Shown here piece by piece: positions 54,007-64,000 of a stretch of DNA of 64,000 nt. Origin of the DNA: Caenorhabditis elegans (Eukaryota > Nematoda > Chromadorea > Rhabditida > Rhabditidae); NCBI RefSeq assembly GCF_000002985.6, contig NC_003279.8, positions 12,090,001-12,154,000 on the forward strand, in the 5' to 3' direction. Below the pieces are notes generated by a model, which did no database searches, had not been told where the DNA came from, and worked only from the letters and a program-made list of their open reading frames with translations. The position numbers and the translations under genes were made by a program. Each line of letters opens with the position of its first letter. The stretch's first letter is position 1.

Positions 54007-56977
54007 ATGCCTGCAGGACCACCATGTCCGTCGGAAATACCTACATATTATCCATTAACCCTACATATAATTGCTGGTATTTCAATTCCAATTAATTTTA
54101 TCGGGTTCTATTTAGTTTGGTTTCAATCTCCAAAAATGCTTGGCTATAAATATTGCCTTTGCTATTTACAGGTATGGTTTTTAAGGCGAGAAGGTGTGTA
54201 GGTATGTCAAAAATTAGGCAAAACCTAGGTAGGCTTGTAGGCAGAGCAAAGAAGTATCTAGGCAGGAAGGCAGGCGGTAGAGTCTCAGGCAGGGAGACGT
54301 GAGGTAAGCACGTTGGCAAAAAGCAGTCAAGCTAGTGGGTGTAGGCATACACCAGGCATGTGTGTAGGTAGGACCAAAAGCTAGCAATCAAGGCAGGCAG
54401 GTATGAGGTGAGACGGTAGGCAGGCACGCATGATGCGCTGTCAGACTCTAACTCAAATAGGCTTAAAGGTTGGGAGAGTAACATAAGGTAAGCTCAAAAG
54501 AAGATGTCAGGCAAGTAGGCAGGAATGAGGTGAGACGGTTGGCAGGCTTCACTCAAGCTGGAGGTAGGCAGCAGGGGCGTGCGGCAAATTTGCCGACTTG
54601 CCGAATGCCATTAGGTGTAGGCGGCAAACCCGTAAATTTAACCTTCTTCGTTTGTAAAACCGAGTTTCGGTGTCAAAGTGCCCCATTTTGGTTTGATCTT
54701 CAAAAAAAATGCGAGAGAAGAGACTTTTCAACTGATTTCGCATGTTTAGGAGTGTGCTGACGTCACACATTCCTGTGGGGAAACATTTCCGAATTTTTTG
54801 TAGATCAAACCGCAATGAGACAGCCTGGCACCACGTGAACCGATGAATGTGCATCTGGCAACCAGCCTCTGTCTGCGCCTCCACTCTCTCCCCACTATAC
54901 CGTCATTTCATAGTAGCACACGCGCGCCCATGAGTTGTCGGTACACCACTCCCCACTACCCCTGGCATCTCGGTCGTTCAGTATCGCTTCTTCGGCTTAT
55001 TAGCTAAGATCAAAGTGTAGTATCTGTTCTTATCGTATTAACCTACGGTATACACTCGAATGAGTGTAATAAAGGTTATAAGATTTTTGGAACCTAGGGA
55101 AGACTCGGGGCTTGCTCCGACTTCCCAAGGGTCGTCCTGGCGTTGCACTGCTGCCGGGCTCGGCCCAGTCCCCAAGGGGACAAAAAAAAAGTTTTATTCA
55201 ATATTGAAAATATTTGCCGAATTAGCCGAGCTCGGCAAAGTTTTGTGTATTTGAACTCTAGGTCGTTTTGTAGGTGCGGAGTTTAACTTACGTTAGGCTC
55301 ATAAGCAGCTGTCAGGCGCGAAGTAGGCAGGAATGAGGTGAGACGATAGGCTTTTCCAACCATCTACCAAATTTCTCCAACTTTCTAGAGAATTTTTAGC
55401 TGATAATTCCAAAACCAAAAAAAAATTCCAGTTCGCAAGTTTTCTGACAGAAATGCACATGTCCTTCATCTGCCCCGGCTATTATTTCTTCCCACTGACT
55501 GGCGGTTTCAATACAGGCGGACAATTTATAAGTTCACATCTTAGTATTACAATTTACACTTTTATTTTCTCATTTGAAGTTCCTTCAACACTTTTATGCT
55601 TTATTTATAGACATACTTCGTCTCAGAATATTAGTAAAAAGGTTTGTTTTTTGATGGAATTTTGAAATTTCGGGCAATTTTCAGACAAATCCATCGTCAA
55701 AATCAAAGTTATATTTGGAAAAGGCATCGTTAATTTTAACTCATTTATTCCCATTTTCATCTGCATTTTGCATGTGGAATTCTAAAATTACCAGCCGACA
55801 AAAACAGAATTTTGTTAAAAATGCGAGTTTTGTGTATGTAAACCACCTATTTTTCTAAAAACTGTGGTTTCAGAACTGGCCGCAATGCTCCAGTTGGCTA
55901 GAGCTTGAAGCTTTTGAAGTCTATAATTACGAGTCTAATCAATGGCTGGCAGCTCTCGGAGCTGTGGTTTTTGGAACTATTTTGCTATCCTACTCGTGAG
56001 ATATCTTATGGGGGAAATCCACTAAAAAATTAAATTTTCACATTGCAGGTACGCAATGACACTTGGCATCCACACTATGACTATTCTACGAAAAGTTCGA
56101 AAATCCATGTCTCGTCAGACATATCAAATGCACAAAAATGCACTTTTCAGCTTAGTTATGCAAATTGTGATTCCGGGGGTGTTTATTATAGTGCCATTGA
56201 GTATTTGTATGTTTGTGATTATAACAGAGGAAGTTTCGTTGCAAGGTAAGAGAGGCCTACCTCCTACCTAGAAGCCTACCGCTACCTTGAAGCCTATTGC
56301 CTTCCTAGAGGCCTACCGCTTACCTAGAAGCCTACCGCCTACCTAGTTGTGTGCTCCTGTGCACACAATATGTCTTATCTATAAATTGATCTATGCCGGT
56401 CTATTCTTCCCTCTTGTTCTGTTGTTCTCCCCCACCTGTACTGTTCTCCTGTTGCCTGCCGTTGTTTTTCTGTATTTTCCCACAACAGAGCCGGCAAAGC
56501 CCGCATAGATCAAACTATAGATATGACATCTTGTGTGCACAGGACCACACAACAATTACCAAAAGAAACAGATTTTGCAAAGTGAGCTAAATGCGTTGTC
56601 GCTTTCCGCTAGCGCGCAAAACTGGTGATAGAGCGCAGAGAAGTAATAGTGTCTATTTCTCTGCACTCTCCCCCCCTCCTCGCCCCCTCCATCCTTCTAC
56701 ACTTGCAGAACTAGCCACTGACACAATGTTCCTCGTCGGCTCTCACTCGATGTGCTCCAGTGCAGTCATGATATTAAGCAATCCCAAATATCGATGTGTC
56801 CTGAAGACTAAAATTCTCAAGTTCGTGGGGTAAGAGCTTGAAATAGGCTTTAAAAACCTCTTGGACTATCAAAATTTCAGACTCAGTGTGCAAAGCAAGA
56901 TATATCCGAGCTCGGTGAGACCGAGTCCGGGGTTGAGCCCGAGATTGAGTATTTCGAGATTTCCGTCGATAAGTTGA
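54007..56977 (+). CDS. Sri-type chemoreceptor C (7TM GPCR)
   Basis: Exons 54007-54171, 55432-55641, 55685-55837, 55874-55995, 56049-56245, 56709-56829 and 56881-56977 join in phase to 354 aa. Features: PSEIPTYYPLTLHIIAGISI, CPGYYFFPLTGGFNTG, NWPQCSSWLELEAFEVYNY, RKSMSRQTYQMHKNALFSL and FLVGSHSMCSSAVMILSNP. A TTTTTCCAG acceptor lies just before the ATG, which suggests trans-splicing. Exon 3 reads five codons past the position where its paralogues end. A GC-type donor at 55823 would restore the shared length (349 aa). Intron 1 (1.26 kb) contains GTAGGCA repeats, a PAL element and a U2 snRNA gene on the same strand. The last two exons are copied at 43782-44105. Confidence 0.86.
54205..54570. repeat. 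GTAGGCAGGCA-type repeats in Sri intron 1
   Basis: Degenerate GTAGGCA/GAGGTGAGACGGTAGGCAGG units in the sense strand of gene C, mirrored in gene D (60180-60545). Similar blocks occupy intron 1 of A and B (45860-46295 and 50735-51170), the serpin intron (40350-40690 and 43245-43590) and the edge of gene E (63840-64000). Confidence 0.85.
54669..54832. mobile_element. PAL-type palindromic element next to U2
   Basis: GGTGTCAAAGTGCCCCATTT plus GGTTTGATCTTC at the left, and TTTTTTGTAGATCAAACCGC plus TGGCACC at the right, about 164 bp, with an imperfect stem. It lies about 150 bp upstream of the U2 start. A mirrored copy is at 59916-60079. Confidence 0.8.
54983..55172 (+). ncRNA. U2 spliceosomal snRNA
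   Basis: Starts ATCGCTTCTTCGGCTTATTA. The branch-point pairing segment GTGTAGTATCTGTTCTTATC follows, then the Sm site GATTTTTGGA at about 55080-55090, and 3' stem-loops with CTCGGGGCTTGCTCCGA and CTGCCGGGCTCGGCCCAG. About 190 nt, the usual U2 length. It lies in intron 1 of Sri gene C on the same strand. The upstream proximal element was not assigned with confidence, so whether this copy is expressed is open. The 3' end is approximate. Confidence 0.93.
56250..56345. repeat. CCTACCTAGAAG repeats in Sri C intron 5
   Basis: Short array of GCCTACCGCCTACCTAGAAG-like units right after exon 5. The corresponding intron of gene D (58385-58495) and gene E (about 61315-61390) carries the same unit in the same orientation relative to transcription. 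Confidence 0.8.
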
Positions 56978-57132
56978 GGAACGATGTGAAATGTAGCTCT
57001 TACGTTCTTTCATAAAACCGTAACAGAAAAAAAATCAAAAATGTACAAAAATAATATTTTATACACGCAAATAAATATGAATAAATAGATATAAGACGTG
57101 CAGACACATTGCGGCCACAAAAAAATTATAAA

Positions 57133-57622
57133 TTAGAGAGGATTCTGCATTTCTTCTCTATCTTGTCCAAGAAAAATTTCCGCCTGTCGTAATCTGGCAT
57201 CGAGTATTTTGGAAGTCAAATCCAATTTTTCATCATCGCACTTTTTTCGATATTTTTCCCCATCTCCATTTGATGAGGACCTGTACCAGGCATCTACCTG
57301 TTGTATACGAATTTCGAGCTTTTTTTCAATATCTTTTAGTTTCTCAATTAGATCATCTCTTTTATCATCCAACTCTTCTTTAGTGAAATTTAGAGTTTCC
57401 TAAAAAAAACAGTTTCATTGTAAATGTCAAATTCGAATTTTTTCAACATACTTTGATAACTTGCTCGTACTCGTCTAGTAAATTTTTACAGTGTTTCGGT
57501 GTGGTAAGCCATTGTGTCAGAACGGGGCTGAATTTAATATACAGTTTAACAAAGTCACATGCGCCAAGAAAATAATAACAATAGAGGGGATTTTTTTTTG
57601 GATCAATGTCATATCCGGACAT
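57133..57622 (-). CDS. Short coiled-coil protein, unknown family
   Basis: Exons 57622-57452 and 57399-57133 join in phase 0, giving 145 aa. The N-terminal half (GYDIDPKKNPLYCYYFLGA, FSPVLTQWLTTPKHCKNLLD) is followed by a long charged helix-forming part (LEKRIQQVDAW-like heptads: DLIEKLKDIEKKLEIRIQQV, then KILDARLRQAEIFLG). No signal peptide. The frame is open upstream to 57739. I chose the ATG at 57622, but that codon falls inside the terminal repeat of a small fold-back element, so the natural start is uncertain. It sits between the two convergent Sri genes C and D. Confidence 0.6.
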
Positions 57623-57698
57623 TTCACGGGTTCCGCATCTCACTACACACTGGGAAGCCAGCGATATGCGGAAACGGGTAAGCTGTCGGGATATGACA
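57607..57698. mobile_element. 92-bp fold-back element at the start of the coiled-coil gene
   Basis: TGTCATATCCGGACA at one end and TGTCGGGATATGACA at the other form terminal inverted repeats. Inside, ACGGGTTCCGCAT pairs imperfectly with ATGCGGAAACGGG. The ACGGGTTCCGC core recurs at the inner ends of inverted duplication 3. Confidence 0.65.
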
Positions 57699-58079
57699 TC
57701 GATCGGGATCTCTTTTTTATAGCAGAAAACAACCCTCAAAGTAGCACCTAATTTTAAAAATAGGAATATTTTTCTTATGAGCCTGTATAGTCAAAAACGT
57801 GACGATTTGTTAAAAAAATATATTGTGAGCAGACAAAAATCAAGTAAAAAACAGAATTTGAAAAATATGGCTGAGTACACCCTTGCTATCAGCTTGATAT
57901 CAGCAGCTCCAAAAAGTATAAAAAACAATACTCCTCATTCAATTTCTCACAGAATCTTATCACCAAGTGAGGAATTTGAAAGCACAGGTAAACTCGGGGA
58001 ATGCTGAAAATTGCTAACTATAATTGTCCATTAAAAATATAAATTCTTCATTAAAATTTCAACGAATGTTATTTGTTAA

Positions 58080-60741
58080 CTAAAACTCCCTAATAGTCAA
58101 CTGTGAAGCCCGTCTTGCGACTGAAACGACTGAAGTTGTAGTCGGGGCGAAACTGTTCTGACTGGGCTCCACACCACTTCTTGCTGCTATTGTTACAGAC
58201 GATAATCTGGAAAATTGTGTCTGAAGAGCCTGAAAAAAAGTAAAAATACTCACCCCAAAGCTTTCAATGTCTTCTCTAGCAATACTGTGCGATATCTAGG
58301 ATTGCTCAGAATCATCACCGCACTGGAGCACATTGAGTGGGAGGCCACAAAGAACATAGAGCCAGTGGCGAGCTCTGGAAATGCATAAAGGTCTAGGTAG
58401 GCAGTAGGCTTCTAGGTAGGCGTTAGGTCTTTAGGTAGGCTTTGAGGTAGGCGGTAGGCCTGTCGGTAGGCGGCAGGCTTCTTGGTAGGCTCACCTTGCA
58501 ATCCAACTTCCTCCATTATAATCACAAACATACAAAAACTCAATGGCGCCACAAGCAACACCCCTGGAATCACAATTTGCATAATTAAGCTGAAAAGTGC
58601 AGTTTTGTGCATTTGATATGTTTGACGAGACATCGATTTTCGAAACTTCTGAAGTATAATCATAGTGTGGACACCAAGGGTCATGGCGTATCTGAATCTT
58701 TAAGATTTATAGTAGACATATATCTTAAAAACTTACGAATAAGCCACGAAAATAGTCGCAAAAACTACTGCTCCAAGAGCAACCAGCCATCGATTTGGAT
58801 GATAGTCGTAGACTTCAAAAGCCTCAAATTTCAGCCATTCCAAGCATTGCGGAAAGTTCTGAAATTGAAACAATCTAGGTAAACCAGGCAAAATTTTAAT
58901 TTAATAAAGCGACTAACATTATTCACGTAATCCATCCTTTGTTGCGGGGTAAGTTTTGACTGGAACATGCAAAATGCGGATGAAAATGGGAATAAATGAG
59001 TTAAAATTAGAAAGAGTTTCTCCAAATATAACTTGCTCGAGTAGCCCTGAACATTATTATAATATTTAAATTGCAAAAGTTTCTGGCATTTCGACAAGCC
59101 AACAATTACCCTGTTGATATTTTTTGTCGCATTATGTCTATAAATAAAGCATAAAAGTGTTGAAGGAACTTCAAATGAGAAAATAAAAGTGTAAATTGTA
59201 ATACTAAGATGTGAACTTATAAATTGTCCGCCTGTATTGAAACCGCCAGTCAGTGGGAAGAAATAATAGCCGGGGCAGATGAAGGACATGTGCATTTCTG
59301 TCAGAAAACTTGCGAACTGGAATTTTTTTTTGGTTTTGGAATTATCAGCTAAAAATTCTCTAGAAAGTTGGAGAAATTTGGTAGATGGTTGGAAAAGCCT
59401 ATCGTCTCACCTCATTCCTGCCTACTTCGCGCCTGACAGCTGCTTATGAGCCTAACGTAAGTTAAACTCCGCACCTACAAAACGACCTAGAGTTCAAATA
59501 CACAAAACTTTGCCGAGCTCGGCTAATTCGGCAAATATTTTCAATATTGAATAAAACTTTTTTTTTGTCCCCTTGGGGACTGGGCCGAGCCCGGCAGCAG
59601 TGCAACGCCAGGACGACCCTTGGGAAGTCGGAGCAAGCCCCGAGTCTTCCCTAGGTTCCAAAAATCTTATAACCTTTATTACACTCATTCGAGTGTATAC
59701 CGTAGGTTAATACGATAAGAACAGATACTACACTTTGATCTTAGCTAATAAGCCGAAGAAGCGATACTGAACGACCGAGATGCCAGGGGTAGTGGGGAGT
59801 GGTGTACCGACAACTCATGGGCGCGCGTGTGCTACTATGAAATGACGGTATAGTGGGGAGAGAGTGGAGGCGCAGACAGAGGCTGGTTGCCAGATGCACA
59901 TTCATCGGTTCACGTGGTGCCAGGCTGTCTCATTGCGGTTTGATCTACAAAAAATTCGGAAATGTTTCCCCACAGGAATGTGTGACGTCAGCACACTCCT
60001 AAACATGCGAAATCAGTTGAAAAGTCTCTTCTCTCGCATTTTTTTTGAAGATCAAACCAAAATGGGGCACTTTGACACCGAAACTCGGTTTTACAAACGA
60101 AGAAGGTTAAATTTACGGGTTTGCCGCCTACACCTAATGGCATTCGGCAAGTCGGCAAATTTGCCGCACGCCCCTGCTGCCTACCTCCAGCTTGAGTGAA
60201 GCCTGCCAACCGTCTCACCTCATTCCTGCCTACTTGCCTGACATCTTCTTTTGAGCTTACCTTATGTTACTCTCCCAACCTTTAAGCCTATTTGAGTTAG
60301 AGTCTGACAGCGCATCATGCGTGCCTGCCTACCGTCTCACCTCATACCTGCCTGCCTTGATTGCTAGCTTTTGGTCCTACCTACACACATGCCTGGTGTA
60401 TGCCTACACCCACTAGCTTGACTGCTTTTTGCCAACGTGCTTACCTCACGTCTCCCTGCCTGAGACTCTACCGCCTGCCTTCCTGCCTAGATACTTCTTT
60501 GCTCTGCCTACAAGCCTACCTAGGTTTTGCCTAATTTTTGACATACCTACACACCTTCTCGCCTTAAAAACCATACCTGCAAATAGCAAAGGCAATATTT
60601 ATAGCCAAGCATTTTTGGAGATTGAAACCAAACTAAATAGAACCCGATAAAATTAATTGGAATTGAAATACCAGCAATTATATGTAGGGTTAATGGATAA
60701 TATGTAGGTATTTCCGACGGACATGGTGGTCCTGCAGGCAT
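58080..60741 (-). CDS. Sri-type chemoreceptor D (7TM GPCR)
   Basis: Exons 60741-60577, 59316-59110, 59046-58918, 58858-58737, 58691-58495, 58374-58254 and 58206-58080 join in phase to 355 aa. Exon 1 and most of exon 2 are identical to gene C because they lie in inverted duplication 4. From RHNATKNINR onward the two differ clearly: SSKLYLEKLFLILTHLFPF, NFPQCLEWLKFEAFEVYDY, RKSMSRQTYQMHKTALFSL and a different tail ending RRASQLTIREF. Intron 1 holds a U2 snRNA gene on the same strand. C and D are convergent. The frame is intact throughout. Confidence 0.87.
59576..59765 (-). ncRNA. U2 spliceosomal snRNA (inverted copy)
   Basis: Mirror image of the U2 gene at 54983-55172 with no difference noticed in the RNA, including branch-point pairing segment and Sm site. 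Upstream flank is also identical because it is inside the duplicated arm. It lies in intron 1 of Sri gene D, on the host's strand. Confidence 0.92.
59916..60079. mobile_element. PAL-type palindromic element (inverted copy)
   Basis: Mirror of 54669-54832 within inverted duplication 4, in intron 1 of gene D, upstream of the minus-strand U2 gene. Confidence 0.8.
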
Positions 60742-60750
60742 TTCTGGAAA

Positions 60751-61020
60751 TATTAGGTATTTTGGGGAAAAAAAACGAAAAATCCAATAAAACCACTTTT
60801 CCAGAATGAAAACCAATTGAAAATTGGAAAATTGTTTGTGTAAAGTATGCTTTCAAATTATTTCCAAGAAGATTTTTGAATGAGAAACCAAGTTAAAATT
60901 ATATGTTTTGGAAATCATATGTGTCTGCCATTTTTCTGGTGTGGGAGTTTTGATCTATCGGATTTTTGAGGGAAACGTGACAATTTTCATTTTGGAAGAT
61001 TTGGGGTAAAATTTCGCAAA
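60751..61020. other. Short intergenic stretch between Sri D and Sri E
   Basis: About 270 bp between the end of inverted duplication 4 and the stop codon of gene E. AT-rich, no feature recognised. It should include the promoter of D and the 3' flank of E. Confidence 0.4.
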
Positions 61021-63697
61021 TTATCCAGTTGCCGTTAGCGCTTGAGCCCGTTGTTGAGAATTCGGAGGGACCAAACTATTTGTCCGGTGGCTCGGCTCTA
61101 CGGAGTTGGCGATTCGTCGAGTATTTGGGGTAATTCTGGAAAATGTATTATTGGAAAAGTTTCGAATAAGGAGGCTTACTTCAAAATTTGTATAGTTTTT
61201 TCTTTAAGATATTTCCGATGCCTTGGATTACTGGAAATCATAACTGCACTGGAGCACATTGAATGAGAGCCAACAAGGAACATTGTGTTGGTGGCGACCT
61301 CTGAAAATGTAGAATGGTGTTTTCTAAGTAGGCGATACACTTCTAGGTAGGCGGTAGGCTCCTAGGTAGGCGGCCGGCGTCTAGGCACGTTTTTAGATAG
61401 AGACTCTGGAAAGTTAAAAAATTTCACAAAAAAGATTTTAAAGTTGATTTTTTTTTACTTTTTTGATATTGAATGAAACGAATTAGGTCGCCAACATATT
61501 TGTGTGGCACATTTCAAAAATCCTATTTTTCTCTTCGTTGGGTCAATTTTTATTACAGATAAATAATTTTACTATTTGAAAATAATTTCACTTTGGATCG
61601 AAAATTTCAAAAAGTCGCTCAAAAACTGCCTGAAAGTCGAAATGTGACATGCGCTGATCGGCATATAGATATTTGAGCCGGTTTTTTAGCAACTTTCCAA
61701 AACTTTCTATTTGAAGTGACAGTATTTTCAGAGAGTAAAAACATTCCTCTATATTATTATATAAATTTTTGAAAAAAAATAAAAAAAATTTTGACACAAC
61801 GAGGAGAAATTTGGGATTTCGTAAATGTGTCGAAAAAATGTTTCGCGAAAATCTGTTGACTTTCATATTCCAAAGATGAAAGATGCTATCAAAACGAAAT
61901 TAATTAATAATAAATGTACAAGCATTTGTTCATTTTGCTACTTTCATACGTATTGATATCTTCAGTTTCAGAAAAGTTACATGCAAATTTCTGAAATTAC
62001 TCATTTTTGCTCATAAAATCCAACATTTTCAACATTTTCGCTTCAAATTTTGAAAATCTCTCTTGCTTTCGAGTCCTCTATTAGGTTTAAAAAGAATTTT
62101 TCAAAAATGTTGGCTCATCTCCAAAATCGTCCTCCGCTCTGAAAAACGAAAAGGGACCTTTTCGAAAAATGGGCGAAAAAAAATGAAATTGAGCTTTTCG
62201 GGTCGAAAAAAATATTTTTAGAATGCTGAGAACACGTTAAACACGAACATCATGTTTATTTTGAGATCCGGGTGCTCTGAAAAAATCTGACATGGATCTT
62301 AAAAAGCATAAATGTAAGCTTCATTTTCAACGTGAAAGTTTTGTGCAGCTTTTTTCAGAATCTCAAAGCTTTGCGGACGGAAAATCTGTGCAAACTTTTT
62401 CACGTGAATATACAAAACAAAACTGAAAAAAGTGAGCACTTTGATTGAAAATTGCGAGAATTGAGGGTTGTTTGGCTGAAAATCTGGAATTTTCGTGGTT
62501 TTTAAGTGGAAAATCGTGAAAATTTACAGTTTTTTGAGCTACAAATCCGGATTTTTTAGCATGTTTTGGCTTATTTTTTCGCTTGAAAAACACCAAAGTT
62601 ATGGTTTTTGGCTGAAAACTCTTGAACTTACATGTTTTCACTGAAAAAACGCTAAATTTTCCGATTTTTTGGTCGAAAAATCAGGAATTTACGCGATTTT
62701 TAGGTTGAAAAGCGCGGAAGTTTGGAGTTTTTAGGCTAAAAATAAATATTTTTAGCTTCATTTGGCTCATTTTTTCGCTTAAAATCGTTGAATTTCCCGA
62801 TTTTTAGTTTGAAGAACGCCAAAAACAACTTACCTTGCAATCCAACTTCTCCAGTAACTACAACAAACATACAAACTCCAAGTGGTACTATAATCAAAAC
62901 TCCAGGAATCAACAGCTGCATTACTAAACTGAAAAGTGCAGTTTTATGCTGTTGATATGTTTGACGAGACATGGATTTTCGAAATCTCTGCAGAATCATC
63001 ATTGTGTGCGTGCCGAGACCCAATCCGTAGCTGAATCATACTTTTGGAGCTTAAAAATACTCTGAAGCTTAAAAACCTTACCCATAAACCATAAAAACCA
63101 GAGCAACGGCTCCTATCCCAACAACAGCAAGCCATGGATTCAGCATATAATCGTAGACTTCAAAAGCAAAAAATTTTAGCCATTGCGTGCATTGTGGCCA
63201 GTTCTGGAATTAAACATTCACAGTTTTTATGTTTTTAATCCGAATTTTCAAAAAAAATTGAAAAACTAACTTCTTCCACGAAATCCTGTTTTTGTTGATT
63301 TGTCAAATTAGAATTCCACATGCAAAATGCAGCTGCAAACGGGAACAGGTGCGTCAGGAATAATGTGAACGTTTTGAAATATTTTTTGTTCGGGGCTGTC
63401 TGAAATTCACGTATTTTCCAGGTTTTTGGTTAATTGGATATTAATTTTTGAGTTATCTAAAACGGAAAAAAGGTGGAAATTTTTTAATACCCGACTGATA
63501 TTCTGAGCAGCATTATGCCGGAAAACAAAGCATAAAAGCGCTGAAGGTAGCTCGAATGCAAAAATGAATACATAAATTGACATGGATGTATGGGAACTGA
63601 TAAATTCGACACCCGTATTGTATCCACCGATCATTGGGAAAAAATAGTACCCGGGGCATAGGAAGGACATGTGGATTTCTGTGATGAAGCTTGCCGC
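61021..63697 (-). CDS. Sri-type chemoreceptor E (7TM GPCR), first exon outside the window
   Basis: Exons 63697-63491, 63399-63271, 63203-63082, 63030-62834, 61300-61180 and 61135-61021 are in phase. Exon lengths 207, 129, 122, 197 and 121 match those of gene D exons 2-6. Features: CPGYYFFPMIGGYNTGVEF, FAFELPSALLCFVFRHNA, NWPQCTQWLKFFAFEVYDY, RKSMSRQTYQQHKTALFSL and FLVGSHSMCSSAVMISSNP. The tail is STOP-free to TGGATAA. The missing 55-codon first exon should lie beyond 64000, after GCCTAC-type repeats at 63.84-64.0 kb. Intron 5 is long (1.5 kb) and otherwise featureless apart from CCTACCTAG repeats. Confidence 0.88.
61380..62830. other. Long intron 5 of Sri gene E
   Basis: AT-rich intron with many GAAAAATC/GATTTTTCG phrases, especially 62.15-62.82 kb. 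No exon, RNA gene or element with clear ends was recognised. Confidence 0.5.
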
Positions 63698-64000
63698 CTG
63701 GAGAAGAAACATTTAGACGTGAAAAATTATATGTTCAAATTAAATTTAGAATTTTTGAAAAAAATTATACACCTGTTTAATTATGTATTCGAATTTGAAA
63801 AAATTCGATGTTTTGTTCCGGTTTTCCTTACTTGTATTTTAATATTTCGAAAATATTGCCTACAACATGCCTACGTGCCTGATGTGTGCCTAAAAACTTA
63901 CAAACTAACAAACTCATGGACCTTTCAGCCTATGCACCTAACACCTACTTAATCCTTGCCTGCAGAATAGACTACATACCGCGTGTCTTTGGGCCTACTT

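Larger units (their letters stand above)
53998..55615. repeat. Inverted duplication 4, left arm
   Basis: Reverse complement of 59133-60750 (sum 114748), 1,618 bp. At least one base difference was noticed (in the GTAGGCA-rich part of the intron). It covers exon 1, intron 1 (including a PAL element and a U2 snRNA gene) and most of exon 2 of Sri gene C. Beyond 55615 the two receptors diverge gradually. Confidence 0.94.
59133..60750. repeat. Inverted duplication 4, right arm
   Basis: Reverse complement of 53998-55615. The 3.5-kb spacer holds the diverged 3' halves of Sri C and D and the coiled-coil gene. Confidence 0.94.

Noticed and set aside
57777-58007. Plus-strand frame SLYSQKRDDLLKKYIVSRQ with a GTAAAC donor at its end
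   Set aside because: I could not attach a second exon or recognise a domain before the convergent Sri D gene begins at 58080.
26716-60750. All four inverted duplications being pure assembly artefacts
   Set aside because: Base differences between arms, truncated partners and distinct junctions argue against simple artefact. Long-read confirmation would still be decisive.

Overview
The window looks like a Caenorhabditis autosomal arm, most probably C. elegans or a very close relative. The supporting signs are many short introns with TTTTCAG acceptors, interstitial copies of the nematode telomere hexamer TTAGGC, trans-splice-like acceptors just upstream of start codons, and families of nematode chemoreceptors (Sri, Srt and Srw types). 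Gene models below were assembled by eye from open frames, GT/AG junctions and phase, and every exon chain listed as complete closes in frame.

Left third (1-26.3 kb), all on the minus strand: five paralogues of the DXO/RAI1 (Dom3Z) RNA 5'-end decapping nuclease family surround a full-length, intact 20-exon cellular RNA-dependent RNA polymerase of the EGO-1/RRF class (probably rrf-2; catalytic DLDGDEY). Two DXO-like genes lie downstream of the RdRP and three upstream. Three of the five have Gln in place of the metal-binding Glu of the E-x-D motif. One carries an internal 8x 10-residue Ser/acidic repeat and another a long C-terminal extension. Their introns are filled with minisatellites and fold-back elements. 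A broken MFS-transporter fragment lies between two of them.

Middle and right (26.7-64 kb): chemoreceptor genes (one Srw, one Srt, five Sri, one unassigned 7TM), a small secreted protein, a divergent serpin family, a short coiled-coil gene, an initiator tRNA-Met and two U2 snRNA genes. This part is built from four successive large inverted duplications with nearly identical arms (26.7-36.9, 40.2-43.8, 44.1-52.9 and 54.0-60.8 kb). They have created inverted gene copies, truncated gene fragments and one mosaic junction. One duplication ends inside the tRNA gene, and another carries a U2 gene within a receptor intron in both arms.

Functionally, the left part suggests a local set of RNA metabolism genes (RNA copying plus 5'-end processing). 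The right part is a rapidly rearranging chemosensory cluster. Symbols are given only where the family and context are recognised. Species and orthologue names rest on recollection, not on a search.
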